Position numbers and translations under genes: made by a program. Source: Denitratimonas yunnanensis (SeqCode) (GTDB lineage: Bacteria > Pseudomonadota > Gammaproteobacteria > Xanthomonadales > Xanthomonadaceae). Taken from it: a stretch of 64,000 nt of DNA. Within the stretch, counting starts at the first letter, position 1. Each line of letters begins with the position of its first letter. Where the stretch lies: the NCBI GenBank assembly GCA_026410415.1, contig JAPMLR010000005.1:144964-208963 (forward strand), read 5' to 3'. Under the pieces are notes generated by a model. It had not been told where the DNA came from. It saw nothing but the letters and a program-made list of their open reading frames with translations, and ran no database searches. This document shows positions 55,901-64,000 of the stretch, piece by piece.

Positions 55901-58900
55901 ACGCCACCTACACGCTGACCCTGGACAACACCAACGGCGGCGCAACCGAGAATCTCGATGTCAAGGTTCGCGTCTTTGGTCAGGATGAACTGACTTGCGC
56001 CGCGCTGTCGTTGAGCGTTACGTCCTTTACGCCCACTTGTGAAGTGATCACATCGGGTGCCGGCGCTGGCGCAGTCGAGTTCACCTACGGCCCCTTTACC
56101 ATTGCCGACGGTGACACTGCAATACACACCATCAACGCCGATTTCACCGCCAGCGACATCTACCACCTCCAGTTCAAGGCTGTCAGTTCGGCATCGGGCG
56201 GCATCTCGCCCGCCATCACTTACGACACCACCGTCGGCTACGTCACCACCGTCGCAGGCATCGAGCAGTCTGGCCGCAACACCTTCAAAATCCGCTCGCA
56301 GAGCGCAACCGGCTTCAGCTTCGACGAAAACATCAGCAACGACTACACCCGCATCAACCTCGCTGTGCAGCAGTTGCAGACCGACGATGCGCTGGAACTG
56401 GCCGGTGAGTTCGATTGGAGTGCCTCCAACCCAGGGGCGCATTTTGCCTGGCAGTTCGGCTCCGATGGCACCGGCGCAACCATCGTTTCTGCTGTCCCCC
56501 ATATCTCCAACCGCTACAGCCTTACCGTGCCCGCGGACGTGGACAACCTGCTCATCACCTCGGCTGTGGCGTGTTCCGGTGATGATGTAGTCACCTGCGG
56601 CGCAACGATCAAAGGCCCAGGCGTGGATGATCCGGACGAGTTCCTTGAGCGTTTCCTGTCCTTCCGCGCCAACAAGAACCTCAGCATCACCAACCTGCGC
56701 ATCGAAGGTTTCGAGATCGGCCTGTACCTGTTCAAGAACGATGCCCCCAACCCTGCGGGCGGGTTCCTCAATCTGAGCATCAGCGGCAACGAGTTTGTCG
56801 TTCCTGCGGATGAGGCCGATGTTGAAGAGGCTCCGGACTCTCTTGCCGGATTTGCTTACAACCGCGCCATCGTGGCTGGTCATACGGCCAATGCCACGCT
56901 CTCCAACAACCGGATCTGGCTGGCTGGTGGCGGTGCCGCAGGCACGTATGAAACATCGCCGTGGCCCCACTACAGCGGCTCGCGCTCGGTGGGTATCGAA
57001 CTGGTCTACGTCGGAGGAGACGGAACTTTCGTCGATGGAACCGCCATTGCCGGAAACATCATCACGCCGCTGGGTAGCTCCGGTGGAGAACTCATTGGCA
57101 TCTGGGATAACGCCAACGCAAATGCCAGCGGGGAACTTCACATTGCGAACAACCGTTTCCATGGCACCGCAGCTGGCACTGGTCAGATCGGCGTGCGCCT
57201 GTCGTCCTGCAAGGTGAATGTTACGGACAACCTCATCACCGATTCGTCCGTGGCGTTGGGCTGGTCCGATGAAGCATCCGACCCATCCCCCAGTTGCATC
57301 GTTGCGGGTGGTGTAGCCATCACCCGCAACACCTTGCTCGACAACGATGTCGCCGTGCATGTTGCCTCGAATGCGCGCAATGCCCTGCATGCCGCGATTT
57401 CCAACAACCGCATCGTCGGCGGAAGCAAAGGCTTCCACGATCAGCGCACCTCGCCGGCCACCATCACCGCCAACGACAACTGGTGGGGCACCAACACCAT
57501 CCCCGCCGGTTATGTCGATGGCGTAACGCCGGCAAGCCACCTGCAATTGGTGATCGAAGCCAACCCGACCACCATCGACGCAGGTGCCGCGATTGGCCCG
57601 GGTGACGAAAGCGACATCACCGTCCGCTTCGTCAGCTCCGCCACGCCGGCGGATACCTACGAAGATTTCGATTTCCTCCCGCTCGCGAGTTACACCGACC
57701 CCGCCTATACGGACAGCAAGCCCAACTCGCTCGCTGTGGTCGGGCCGGGCGGCGTATCCCAATCGACCCTGGACTTCACCGGCACCACCCCCGGTGCCGA
57801 CGAAGCCACCTACACCCCCGCCGCGCAAGGCGTGGCCGCCGTCAACGCCACGGTGGACGGGCAGACCGTCAGCATCGATATCCTCACCCTGCTGGATGAC
57901 CCGACACCCACCGTACTCGTCCAGTCCATCTCCGCCAGCAACGGAGAGCTGGAGCCGGGCGACGTCGGATATATCGAACCCACCGCCCTCGACAACGACT
58001 ACACCCGCATCAACCGCGCCGTGCAGTTGCTGACTACGGGCACCACGCTGCTGCTGGAAGGCACGTTCCATTGGGACGAGCCGTTTGCGATGGCGAGTTG
58101 GGAAAACAACAATTATCAAATTGCAGCCCCGCCGGGATATGCGAATGTCACCATCAGGGGCACTCGCGACGATGAAGGTACGCCCAGCGACATCAAGGAC
58201 GATACCTACAGCGCTTCGGTAATCGCCGACACAACCGGTATCGGAGTGAACCGGCCGGTGCGCTTCATTCGGGCGCTGAACGGAAGTTACCAAGGCTGGG
58301 CGATCATCGACCTTCGTCTCGTCGGCTTCGAGCGTCCGATCTCGATGGTTTCGTGGGCGGATGGCGACGGGCCGTACCCGGGTGCCCCGATTGATGCCAT
58401 GTCGGGATTGACGATCACCGGCAACCGTATCGAAATGTCGAGCCAGCGCACGACTGCGACCTCGTCAAACATGGCGGTCAGCTTCGGGCCAGGCGATGAC
58501 ATTCATTTGAATGGCAATCATCTCGTGATTGCCGGTGATCGCTACCACGAGACTGGGCGTTCAACCTACGGCTTCATGAACTACACGACCGGTGGGTCGT
58601 CCTACGCCGGCCTGCAGATCAACGACAACCTGATTCAGGTCGGCTGGGAGGAAGGCACCGGGGTGCCCGAGCGAGTTGTCGCGATCTGGGAGAACACCGC
58701 CAACGGCAATGGTCTCATGGAGATTGTCGGGAATCGTATTGTCCAGATTCCGGCAGTTACCGATCCAGACTATCGTCATCGCCGCGTTGCGATCATGCCA
58801 AACCACGCCTCCGACAACCTTTCGGTGGTTGCGAACGAAGTGGACGGCTGGGGCTTCGGGTTTACCTACATGGCTTCCGATATCGTCGGTTTCTCGATGG

Positions 58901-61900
58901 CCGCCGGTAACGGTGAAGGTGCGGTGCTGGTCGGCAACACCTTCGTCAACAATCAGACAGCGATCCGCAGCATCGGTGTGGATGTTGGGTTGAATGCGCA
59001 CTCCAACCGCATTGTTGGTGGCCAGGGTTTCCTGAATGCCGCGACTGGCACTTCAGCAGCAGCGAGCATCGACGACAACTGGTGGGGCTGCAATGCCGGT
59101 CTGGACGGTGGCCTCGGCTGCGCCACGCAGAGTGGGCTGGCCGACCTTCCGGCTTCGTGGCTGCAACTCAAGGCCACCGCCACCCCGGATGTGCTCGACC
59201 CGCCGACAACGACGGAGTCCGGCATCCTGATAGAACTGGTCAGCACCAGCAGCGGCAACGTTGCCACCAGCTTCCCCGCCACCACCATCGACCTGACCAC
59301 GACGAAGGGTTCGTTCCACGCTGACGATCCGCTGGATGTGACGGATGTGGTAACCAATGCGGGTGAAAACGGCGATACGACGCTTTACCAGCACGTCTCC
59401 GGCTATGCCTTCCTGAGTGCGTCGCTCGACAACCAGATCGTGGACTTCAATGTCCGCGTCGACGGCGCCGTCACCGTCAATGACAACGTCGCTGCTGGCG
59501 AAATCCTGCCGGCCGGCGCCACCTGCGGTGCGCCGGACTTCAGCTCCATCCAGGACGCGATCAACACGGTGCCGGCTGGAACAACCATCCTGGTTTGCCC
59601 GGGCACCTACCCCGAGAGGCTGACCATCGGCAAGAAGGTGACCCTGCTTGGTGCCCAGGCAGGTGTTGATGGCCGCGATCGCAACAGCGACAACCTGGAC
59701 AGCGGTGAGTCGGTGCTGCTGCCGGCGACAACCGACCCGACCATCAGCATGGGCTCCTACTTCACCAGTCGCTTGATCGGCATCGGCGGTGCGGCCGTGG
59801 TTATCGACGGATTCGTGCTCGATGGCGACAATCCGGACCTCACGTCCGGTGTCAGCCTCAATGGCGCCGACATTGACGCCACCGCTGGCATCCTCGCCTC
59901 CGGCAGTTCGGCCGGATTGGAGGTCCGCAACAACATCATCCGCAACATGCAGTCCGGTGGTGTGTTCGGTTACGCCCATGTCGGCGACAACATCATCGAG
60001 TTCAACCGCTTCAGCAACATTGCGGCGCCCTCGGAGTGGGGTGTCGGTGTGCTTTCGACCACGCACTGGTACGCACAGATCCGCGACAACCTGTTCGACG
60101 GTGTGCGCGTCGGCGTGCACAGCAACCTGCTCAATCTCGCCAATCCCGGGACGCTGGAGCCGGCCGTCCTGCGCAACGAGTTCCGCGTCCAGTACCGTGG
60201 CGTGTTCCTCAACCAGAACGGCGGCTCGGTGGCGACCAGCCATCGCATCGAAGGCAACAGCTTCAGCCCCGTCGCCGCTGCGGGGATGGTCGAGCCATGG
60301 CAGGCGATATGGATCCAGGGGCTGACCGGCTCCCGCCAGATCCAGATCACGGACAACCACATCAATGGCAGTGGCCTGGCGGGGCGTACCCGCATTGGCT
60401 ACTACCTGAACAACATCACCAGTACGGCGGCAGCGACCACGCGCTTCATCAGCGGCGGTTCCGTCAGCAACGTCGATGTCGGCGTGCTGGCGACAGACGC
60501 CGGCTACTACCGAGGTCCGGTCAACGATTTCGTGGTCCGGGACGTTACCTTCACAGGTGTCGATGCTGCCCTCTACGTGGAAGACACCACGCACACCGGC
60601 AACGCCCGGCTGTCGCTGGGTAGCGGCAACAACTTCCTGGGGGCGACGTGGCCGGTGACGTTGGCCGGGCCGGATGCCACCCTGGGCACCGCGGACGGCG
60701 AGACCGGAGCCGGACTGGTTCGTGTCAGGGCCGCACAGGCAAGTAACGTCTGGGGCGGTCCTGATGAACATGGCGGCCTGCACGCCGTCGCGGCTGGCAG
60801 CATCAACAACGGTATCGCGGGGGCGGCCTCCACCGATGCTGTGGTCCAGGTCGAGGCTGGCAGCTTTGCCCAGACCGTGACTGTCAACAAGCCTGTGCGC
60901 CTGCTCGGCGCCCAGGCAGGCGTAGATGCAAAGAATGCCGTCGGGGCGCGGGCTGGAGGCGAAACCATCATATCGCCCGATGCGCCAGTGCGAATTGGCA
61001 TTCCGGCGACGGGCTCCGGTGCCGAGGTGGATGGCTTCACCATCACAGGCTCCAGCGCGACCGCCCCTGGGAGCAGTTCGGCGTTCAGCATCACCGCTTC
61101 CGGTGTGAAGGTGCGCAACAACCGCATCATCGACATCAACGGCCATGGTGTGTACCTGAGCAACACGTTGACGCAGGACATCCTGATTGAGCAAAACCGT
61201 TTTGCCGATATCTCCGGCGGCAGCTTCAACGGTGTGAGAACCGAGGCCTCAAATGACCTTCGGGTGATCGGCAACAGCTTCAGCAACATTGCTTATCAGG
61301 GCATCCAGCTCGGCGGTTCCAACCTGGGTGCCCAACTGCTTGCCAATCGTATTGAGGGCACCGTCCACGGCGGCATCAACATCGGTGGCGGCAGCGACAT
61401 CGTGATCAGCCGCAATACGCTAGCTAGTGCCGACACCAGCGGTAGTGCAGACCGCGCCGCGATCCGCATCTATGGCGGTGTCGACGCGGTTGTGTCGTGC
61501 AACGTCATCGAGGCAAGCAACCACCGCGGCGTCTACTTCCACTCCAGCGGCAGCACGCATGTGGCGAATGTCTTCCACAACGCCATCCTGGCCTCCACGG
61601 CAGCGCTGGTGAACGGCCATGCTGGCCAGACTCTGGTGGGTTCGAACTGGTACAACGGTGCAGGCGCACCGGTGGTCGCCGGCACATTGATCGCCGATCC
61701 GCTCGATGCCAATCCCGTGCTCAATACCACGGATTGCGGCAACAACACGCCTGCCACGCTGATCGCGATTTCGGGTACTCCGCAGGATGCCAACGTCAAT
61801 CAGCCGTTTGGTTCCGATTTGGTCGCGCGTCTCCAGGACGCATTGGGCGGCGCGGTGGTGAATGCCGACGTGACGCTGACATCGCCTGCATCGGGCACTT

Positions 61901-64000
61901 CCGCCACGCTGAACCCGCCGAGTCCGGCGGTGCAGGCGACGGATTTCAACGGCGAGGTGCGCGCAAGCGCTACCGCCAACAACTACGCCGGCAGCTACAA
62001 CGTGGTGGCAAGCAGCACAGCTGTCGCCGACCTTTCGTACGTGCTCACCAATCTCGCCAACTACCAGGTGCTGTTCGACATCGATGGCCCGGTGGCCGGT
62101 GTGAAGGTGGGCGAGACGGTGGCCTATGCCGGCACCTTGTCCAACAATGATCCGGCGTTGGAAGAGGTGTACCTGCGCATTCGCGTTTCGGCTACCGATG
62201 ATGCGTCGGCGCCGATTCCTCTGGCCGCCGATGATGTGCTTCTGAACGCATTCCACCCGATCAATGGCAGCCCGCTGGCGCTGGGCTGGCCGCTTTCGCA
62301 GCCCTTCCCGGGCGAATTGAGTGCCCAATTCCCGGCGGATGCCACCGGTGGGGTTCTGACTTCGCTGGATATCCGGCCTGTGTCCCCTGCGACCGTGTTC
62401 GAGTCGTTGCAGAACCTGGCTGCGATGTATGCACGCCCGGGCCTGTACCAGGCGCAGATCGAAGTGGTCGGTGCCGTGTCGGGCACGGTGTACGCGATCG
62501 ATTCCGTGCACACCGAAGTCATCGACGAGCATGCCGGTGTCAGTCTGGATCTGCAGGGCCCGGTGGCCGGTGTGGAGAAGGGAGCGAATGCCGAGTACAA
62601 CCTGCTGTTGAGCAATACCGAAGCGGCAGTGGCCGATGAGGTACGGATCGAACTCGTGTTCACGCGCGGGGGTGGCATCACTGCCGGCGATATCGACAAA
62701 GTGTACTACTACGACTCCGATACCGATGACTATGTGCTGCTGCCGTTGATCGTTGGCGTGGCTGAGTTGAGCACCAGCATTGGCCCGTACACGCTGGACG
62801 ACGGCAGCACGACGCCGGTCGGTATCCTCGAAAACCTGCGCATCGTCTATAACGTGGCACCGCACACCTTCCAGATTGCGGCAACGGTGGTGGACGCGTC
62901 TGCTGACACCGATGGCGTCGCGCTCTACGCGGGCGACAACATCGCCACCGACGTGATCGAGGCCGACCCGGATGTGGAGTTGGATCTGTCCGGCCCGTTC
63001 AATGGCGAGGACGACACGCTGGTTGTCGCACGTGTCGACGAGTCCATGGTGGTGCGAGCCGATCTGGTCAACAACGGCGGCCCGGTAGCCGACCAGGTGC
63101 AGGCGAGCTTCACCGTCGGCGCCGGGTTCGACATCCAGACCGATGATCTGGTCGCGCGCTACTGGTTCCTGCCCGGCGCCACCGGGGTATGCGACACGGA
63201 TACGGCGGTGGGCATCGTCGCGGTTGCAGAATCCGAGTTCACGGACACGGGCAACACCCTGAGCATTTCCACCAGCCCGCAGTCGTTGACCGAAGGCATG
63301 GAAGTGGCTGTTTGCTTCGAGTTCACCTTCAGCCATGCCGGCGTTTACAGCATCGGCACGGTGATCGAGGACGCGATACCGGATACCGATGGCTTGGCTA
63401 CCTACGCCGCCGACAACCTGGCGCTGACGGTCGGCAAGGGCGAGGCGACCTTGGCATTCGATGCCAGCACCATCGGCGCGTTTGCCTGGGACGGTTCAAT
63501 CCGCGAGGCTGTGGTCGAGACCGACCCGGTTGGCCTGGAAGACGATGTCACCATCACCTACAACGGTGATTCGGTCGCACCCAGCAATGCCGGCAGCTAC
63601 ACGGTCGTGGCTACGCTGTCACATGCCGACTACGAGGCCGACCTGATCACCGGAGCCATCGTCATCGGTGGCGAGTCGGTGGACATCAGCGGCATCGAAT
63701 TCGTCGCCGGTGGCACCAGTCAGGTGTTCGACGGCAGCGACTGGCCCGTAACGTTCATTGCCGATCCGGCTGCCGGTGCCGAAGGCATCGCCTGCGATGT
63801 CAGCATCAACGGTGGCGCGTCGCTGCCGAACACGGTGGGCAGCTACTTTGTCACAGTGACCTGCGAAGGCCCGAACCACTTCGGTGCCGCCAGCAACATG
63901 CTGACCATCACCAAGGCCACCGGCACGGTGCAGTTCGCGCCGCTGTCTGGCGCTTACGGGACCGTGCATGCGGTGACCGCGAGCCTGGCGCAGAGCGACA
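52933..64000 (+). CDS. giant secreted modular beta-helix protein, 3' end outside window
   Basis: One frame stays open from the ATG at 52933 (AGGAGAGGGGG just ahead) to the window end: at least 3689 codons with no stop. A Ser/Pro/Ala-rich region of ~157 residues precedes a signal-peptide-like hydrophobic stretch ending in A-Q-A-Q (~184). An alternative ATG at 53353, 140 codons later, would put that signal at the true N-terminus. Then come parallel beta-helix blocks (about 53490-54970, 56320-57500, 57990-59100, 59550-60640 and 60840-61660), several ending in N-W-W-G or N-W-Y. CARDB/DUF11-like domains lie at 55000-56270 and 62060-63430, with an Ig-like segment at 61760-62060. MBG-like domains start at 63440. 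It is probably surface-attached or secreted; adhesion is plausible but unproven. The C-terminal anchor is not visible. Confidence 0.88.
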   Translation, partial: MREESFIYSDLPDFSETSPRAGAPMASDAEGDSSRPSTSYPAPRRTLGELRTPSSADAGGVPDAHSPGQDDALADHPASPAEPGDSAPAADTAAPHATRMILSRTLFRYVSLARRVAGAGASVVSSLSHLSVVSHHRVAAMSSTECNPPASIPAARTGRWLSHLMLALVAWVGLGLAGFDAQAQDRRVATTGSDSGNDCTVSTCRTIAHALSEANPGDTIIIGYGQSGHVTFSEHVAINKAGITIRAEGGFGNNPDVPGSSASIVAPDNSLPALITVNATGVTIQNLYLDVNFNNAYQGIRVESGDDLEVENVRIRARQLSPNTVNYGQRNAIWINPTAAAGAFSAVVTGSHIEGTPAQSIWFRAGIDARNAGLLAIGNTIRSVNHDIYVVGHPAGQAVTIGGPDPGDANTFRGYGVSYYAPASGAGTATIQNNTFTAAADLGGNVPSNDTDGDFAATRLIHNAVGQTVAISDNTFTGYQRGILIQNFPGVTLAGNEFTPLAGSTTFQHVRLSNKELFSGAAPAPIANALALTATGNTFNGTDGTGVYLLNDNAQAEPVGGYYGTILLEDNTFDGNLGHYIALSELVCASSNAAPCPTATSYIAASATMVGTPVVPFAGNVTAPDNSFGSVPSSAAATVAELVAINAKTQDRRDHVALGLANTAIGVIVFGDENAAYSLSDDRTPAFFLPKAPDATFEACDNSENHTGCYQLSLTNDGGTAVPEHTSIEFRITRGTGDEAIEAGNVVLDYETTPATGAGDVISFVLEDEILVGRMPVPAGNIDAAPVAIEANETDNLLAGTRLRFTRGGQYTVETRLIGKETEDLYGAVDTDTINVADLTLSIDGPSAADLAGTHDPATYTIAIANTDGAVTEPLAVRIRVSGDDAMVATDLALTYAGENDCVVDNDDLLCTFDNGGAGFTVAAGGSVSHTMTVDFAIGDHYTYAFEVVSLSGTPERTYATGTIDTRVGAVELTATGPARAANVGGAGTDATYTLTLDNTNGGATENLDVKVRVFGQDELTCAALSLSVTSFTPTCEVITSGAGAGAVEFTYGPFTIADGDTAIHTINADFTASDIYHLQFKAVSSASGGISPAITYDTTVGYVTTVAGIEQSGRNTFKIRSQSATGFSFDENISNDYTRINLAVQQLQTDDALELAGEFDWSASNPGAHFAWQFGSDGTGATIVSAVPHISNRYSLTVPADVDNLLITSAVACSGDDVVTCGATIKGPGVDDPDEFLERFLSFRANKNLSITNLRIEGFEIGLYLFKNDAPNPAGGFLNLSISGNEFVVPADEADVEEAPDSLAGFAYNRAIVAGHTANATLSNNRIWLAGGGAAGTYETSPWPHYSGSRSVGIELVYVGGDGTFVDGTAIAGNIITPLGSSGGELIGIWDNANANASGELHIANNRFHGTAAGTGQIGVRLSSCKVNVTDNLITDSSVALGWSDEASDPSPSCIVAGGVAITRNTLLDNDVAVHVASNARNALHAAISNNRIVGGSKGFHDQRTSPATITANDNWWGTNTIPAGYVDGVTPASHLQLVIEANPTTIDAGAAIGPGDESDITVRFVSSATPADTYEDFDFLPLASYTDPAYTDSKPNSLAVVGPGGVSQSTLDFTGTTPGADEATYTPAAQGVAAVNATVDGQTVSIDILTLLDDPTPTVLVQSISASNGELEPGDVGYIEPTALDNDYTRINRAVQLLTTGTTLLLEGTFHWDEPFAMASWENNNYQIAAPPGYANVTIRGTRDDEGTPSDIKDDTYSASVIADTTGIGVNRPVRFIRALNGSYQGWAIIDLRLVGFERPISMVSWADGDGPYPGAPIDAMSGLTITGNRIEMSSQRTTATSSNMAVSFGPGDDIHLNGNHLVIAGDRYHETGRSTYGFMNYTTGGSSYAGLQINDNLIQVGWEEGTGVPERVVAIWENTANGNGLMEIVGNRIVQIPAVTDPDYRHRRVAIMPNHASDNLSVVANEVDGWGFGFTYMASDIVGFSMAAGNGEGAVLVGNTFVNNQTAIRSIGVDVGLNAHSNRIVGGQGFLNAATGTSAAASIDDNWWGCNAGLDGGLGCATQSGLADLPASWLQLKATATPDVLDPPTTTESGILIELVSTSSGNVATSFPATTIDLTTTKGSFHADDPLDVTDVVTNAGENGDTTLYQHVSGYAFLSASLDNQIVDFNVRVDGAVTVNDNVAAGEILPAGATCGAPDFSSIQDAINTVPAGTTILVCPGTYPERLTIGKKVTLLGAQAGVDGRDRNSDNLDSGESVLLPATTDPTISMGSYFTSRLIGIGGAAVVIDGFVLDGDNPDLTSGVSLNGADIDATAGILASGSSAGLEVRNNIIRNMQSGGVFGYAHVGDNIIEFNRFSNIAAPSEWGVGVLSTTHWYAQIRDNLFDGVRVGVHSNLLNLANPGTLEPAVLRNEFRVQYRGVFLNQNGGSVATSHRIEGNSFSPVAAAGMVEPWQAIWIQGLTGSRQIQITDNHINGSGLAGRTRIGYYLNNITSTAAATTRFISGGSVSNVDVGVLATDAGYYRGPVNDFVVRDVTFTGVDAALYVEDTTHTGNARLSLGSGNNFLGATWPVTLAGPDATLGTADGETGAGLVRVRAAQASNVWGGPDEHGGLHAVAAGSINNGIAGAASTDAVVQVEAGSFAQTVTVNKPVRLLGAQAGVDAKNAVGARAGGETIISPDAPVRIGIPATGSGAEVDGFTITGSSATAPGSSSAFSITASGVKVRNNRIIDINGHGVYLSNTLTQDILIEQNRFADISGGSFNGVRTEASNDLRVIGNSFSNIAYQGIQLGGSNLGAQLLANRIEGTVHGGINIGGGSDIVISRNTLASADTSGSADRAAIRIYGGVDAVVSCNVIEASNHRGVYFHSSGSTHVANVFHNAILASTAALVNGHAGQTLVGSNWYNGAGAPVVAGTLIADPLDANPVLNTTDCGNNTPATLIAISGTPQDANVNQPFGSDLVARLQDALGGAVVNADVTLTSPASGTSATLNPPSPAVQATDFNGEVRASATANNYAGSYNVVASSTAVADLSYVLTNLANYQVLFDIDGPVAGVKVGETVAYAGTLSNNDPALEEVYLRIRVSATDDASAPIPLAADDVLLNAFHPINGSPLALGWPLSQPFPGELSAQFPADATGGVLTSLDIRPVSPATVFESLQNLAAMYARPGLYQAQIEVVGAVSGTVYAIDSVHTEVIDEHAGVSLDLQGPVAGVEKGANAEYNLLLSNTEAAVADEVRIELVFTRGGGITAGDIDKVYYYDSDTDDYVLLPLIVGVAELSTSIGPYTLDDGSTTPVGILENLRIVYNVAPHTFQIAATVVDASADTDGVALYAGDNIATDVIEADPDVELDLSGPFNGEDDTLVVARVDESMVVRADLVNNGGPVADQVQASFTVGAGFDIQTDDLVARYWFLPGATGVCDTDTAVGIVAVAESEFTDTGNTLSISTSPQSLTEGMEVAVCFEFTFSHAGVYSIGTVIEDAIPDTDGLATYAADNLALTVGKGEATLAFDASTIGAFAWDGSIREAVVETDPVGLEDDVTITYNGDSVAPSNAGSYTVVATLSHADYEADLITGAIVIGGESVDISGIEFVAGGTSQVFDGSDWPVTFIADPAAGAEGIACDVSINGGASLPNTVGSYFVTVTCEGPNHFGAASNMLTITKATGTVQFAPLSGAYGTVHAVTASLAQSD
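53353..53484 (+). other. alternative start and signal peptide of the giant protein
   Basis: M-S-S-T-E-C-N-P-P-A begins at 53353, followed by a basic G-R-W, the hydrophobic core L-M-L-A-L-V-A-W-V-G-L-G-L-A-G-F and the cleavage-like D-A-Q-A-Q-D. This is a standard Sec signal if translation starts here. The ribosome-binding site before 53353 (AGGGTAG) is weaker than that before 52933. Confidence 0.6.
56338..57510 (+). repeat. internal beta-helix module, copy 1
   Basis: Begins N-D-Y-T-R-I-N (56338-56358) and L-E-L-A-G-E-F-D-W, runs through beta-helix rungs with repeated N-N/G-N-x-I turns, and closes with D-N-W-W-G (tgg at 57481). It is followed by a short S-S-A-T-P-A-D-T segment. It pairs with the module at 57994. 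Confidence 0.7.
57994..59110 (+). repeat. internal beta-helix module, copy 2
   Basis: Begins with the same N-D-Y-T-R-I-N, encoded by identical codons (57994-58014), then L-L-L-E-G-T-F-H-W, and closes with D-N-W-W-G (tgg at 59080). Same order of landmarks as copy 1, but the rungs have diverged. Confidence 0.7.
59548..61660 (+). repeat. paired pectinesterase-like beta-helix modules
   Basis: Two successive modules each open with a strand segment and L-L-G-A-Q-A-G-V-D (59644 and 60901), followed by beta-helix rungs. The first starts S-I-Q-D-A-I-N-T-V-P-A-G-T-T-I, the classic opening of right-handed beta-helix proteins. The second ends near G-S-N-W-Y-N-G (tgg at 61648). Confidence 0.65.
63440..64000 (+). 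other. MBG-like Ig domain array at the window edge
   Basis: Two and a partial third MBG-like unit, each with a K/G-x-A-T or similar opening, F-D/W-D-G-S in the middle and N-A/T-V-G-S-Y-x-V-x-V/A at the end (63586-63615 and 63829-63861). A third begins A-T-G-T-V-Q-F-A-P-L-S-G-A-Y-G. Such arrays normally continue toward a C-terminal sorting or secretion signal. Confidence 0.6.

Noticed and set aside
53490..61700. Short recurring motifs taken as possible CRISPR-like or satellite DNA
   Set aside because: Repeats are coding, diverged, irregularly spaced and explained by beta-helix rungs and module duplication.
53611..63336. Long minus-strand open frames (1560, 713 and 638 codons) opposite the giant gene
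   Set aside because: They are mirror effects of the strongly C-ending codons on the plus strand. Their protein sequences lack signal, domain or natural composition, and the plus frame shows clear domains throughout.
63440..64000. IPTL-CTERM sorting signal of the giant protein
   Set aside because: The C-terminus is outside the window, so the signal cannot be claimed; only the upstream MBG-like domains are visible.

Overview
The window is GC-rich, densely packed chromosomal DNA from a gammaproteobacterium. Two blocks point to the order Lysobacterales (Xanthomonadales). One is a type II secretion operon in the exact Xps order E-F-G-H-I-J-K-L-M-N-D directly downstream of purL. The other is the block pepA-holC divergent from lptF-lptG, followed by an RDD protein, xerD and dsbC. 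Genus and species cannot be fixed from the sequence. The window looks like native chromosome: no insertion sequence, prophage, CRISPR array or rRNA was seen.

Positions 1-25.2 kb are mostly housekeeping. They hold the end of an EamA-type permease, a secreted alpha/beta hydrolase, a periplasmic tricorn-like S41 protease, uvrB (minus strand), a stand-alone FimT/GspH pseudopilin, one tRNA-Asn with promoter and terminator, hutF, a secreted lipase-like protein with a DUF4785-like neighbour, valS, and a DUF4105 protein that also carries an HExxH motif with a DUF2388 partner. Next come an orphan C-terminal nuclease domain of a restriction enzyme and an aminotransferase, both on the plus strand and lying within the minus-strand holC-to-valS block. 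The block then continues with holC-pepA, lptFG, RDD, xerD and dsbC.

Positions 25.4-41.3 kb are purL, a small membrane protein resembling exosortase-H-associated proteins, the complete Xps-type secretion operon, and a small lipoprotein after the secretin gene. Gene junctions are tight or overlapping throughout, so this is probably one transcription unit. GspE lacks the usual zinc-binding cysteines.

Positions 41.3-46.1 kb hold three exported proteins: a 596-residue secreted protein with a strong promoter and codon use suggesting high expression, a 403-residue secreted protein of unknown function, and a periplasmic parvulin-type prolyl isomerase. Positions 46.1-51.8 kb are a compact O-antigen-type export locus (Wzm/Wzt pair, two GT2 glycosyltransferases and a 602-residue protein with a DxD motif). 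It is followed by a convergent short-chain dehydrogenase.

From 52933 to the window end runs a single uninterrupted reading frame of at least 3689 codons. It encodes a giant secreted modular protein: several parallel beta-helix blocks, CARDB/DUF11-like domains and MBG-like Ig domains. Its C-terminus lies outside the window. Architectures of this kind often end in sorting signals such as IPTL-CTERM, which would fit the exosortase-associated-like protein at 29.3 kb, but that link is inference.
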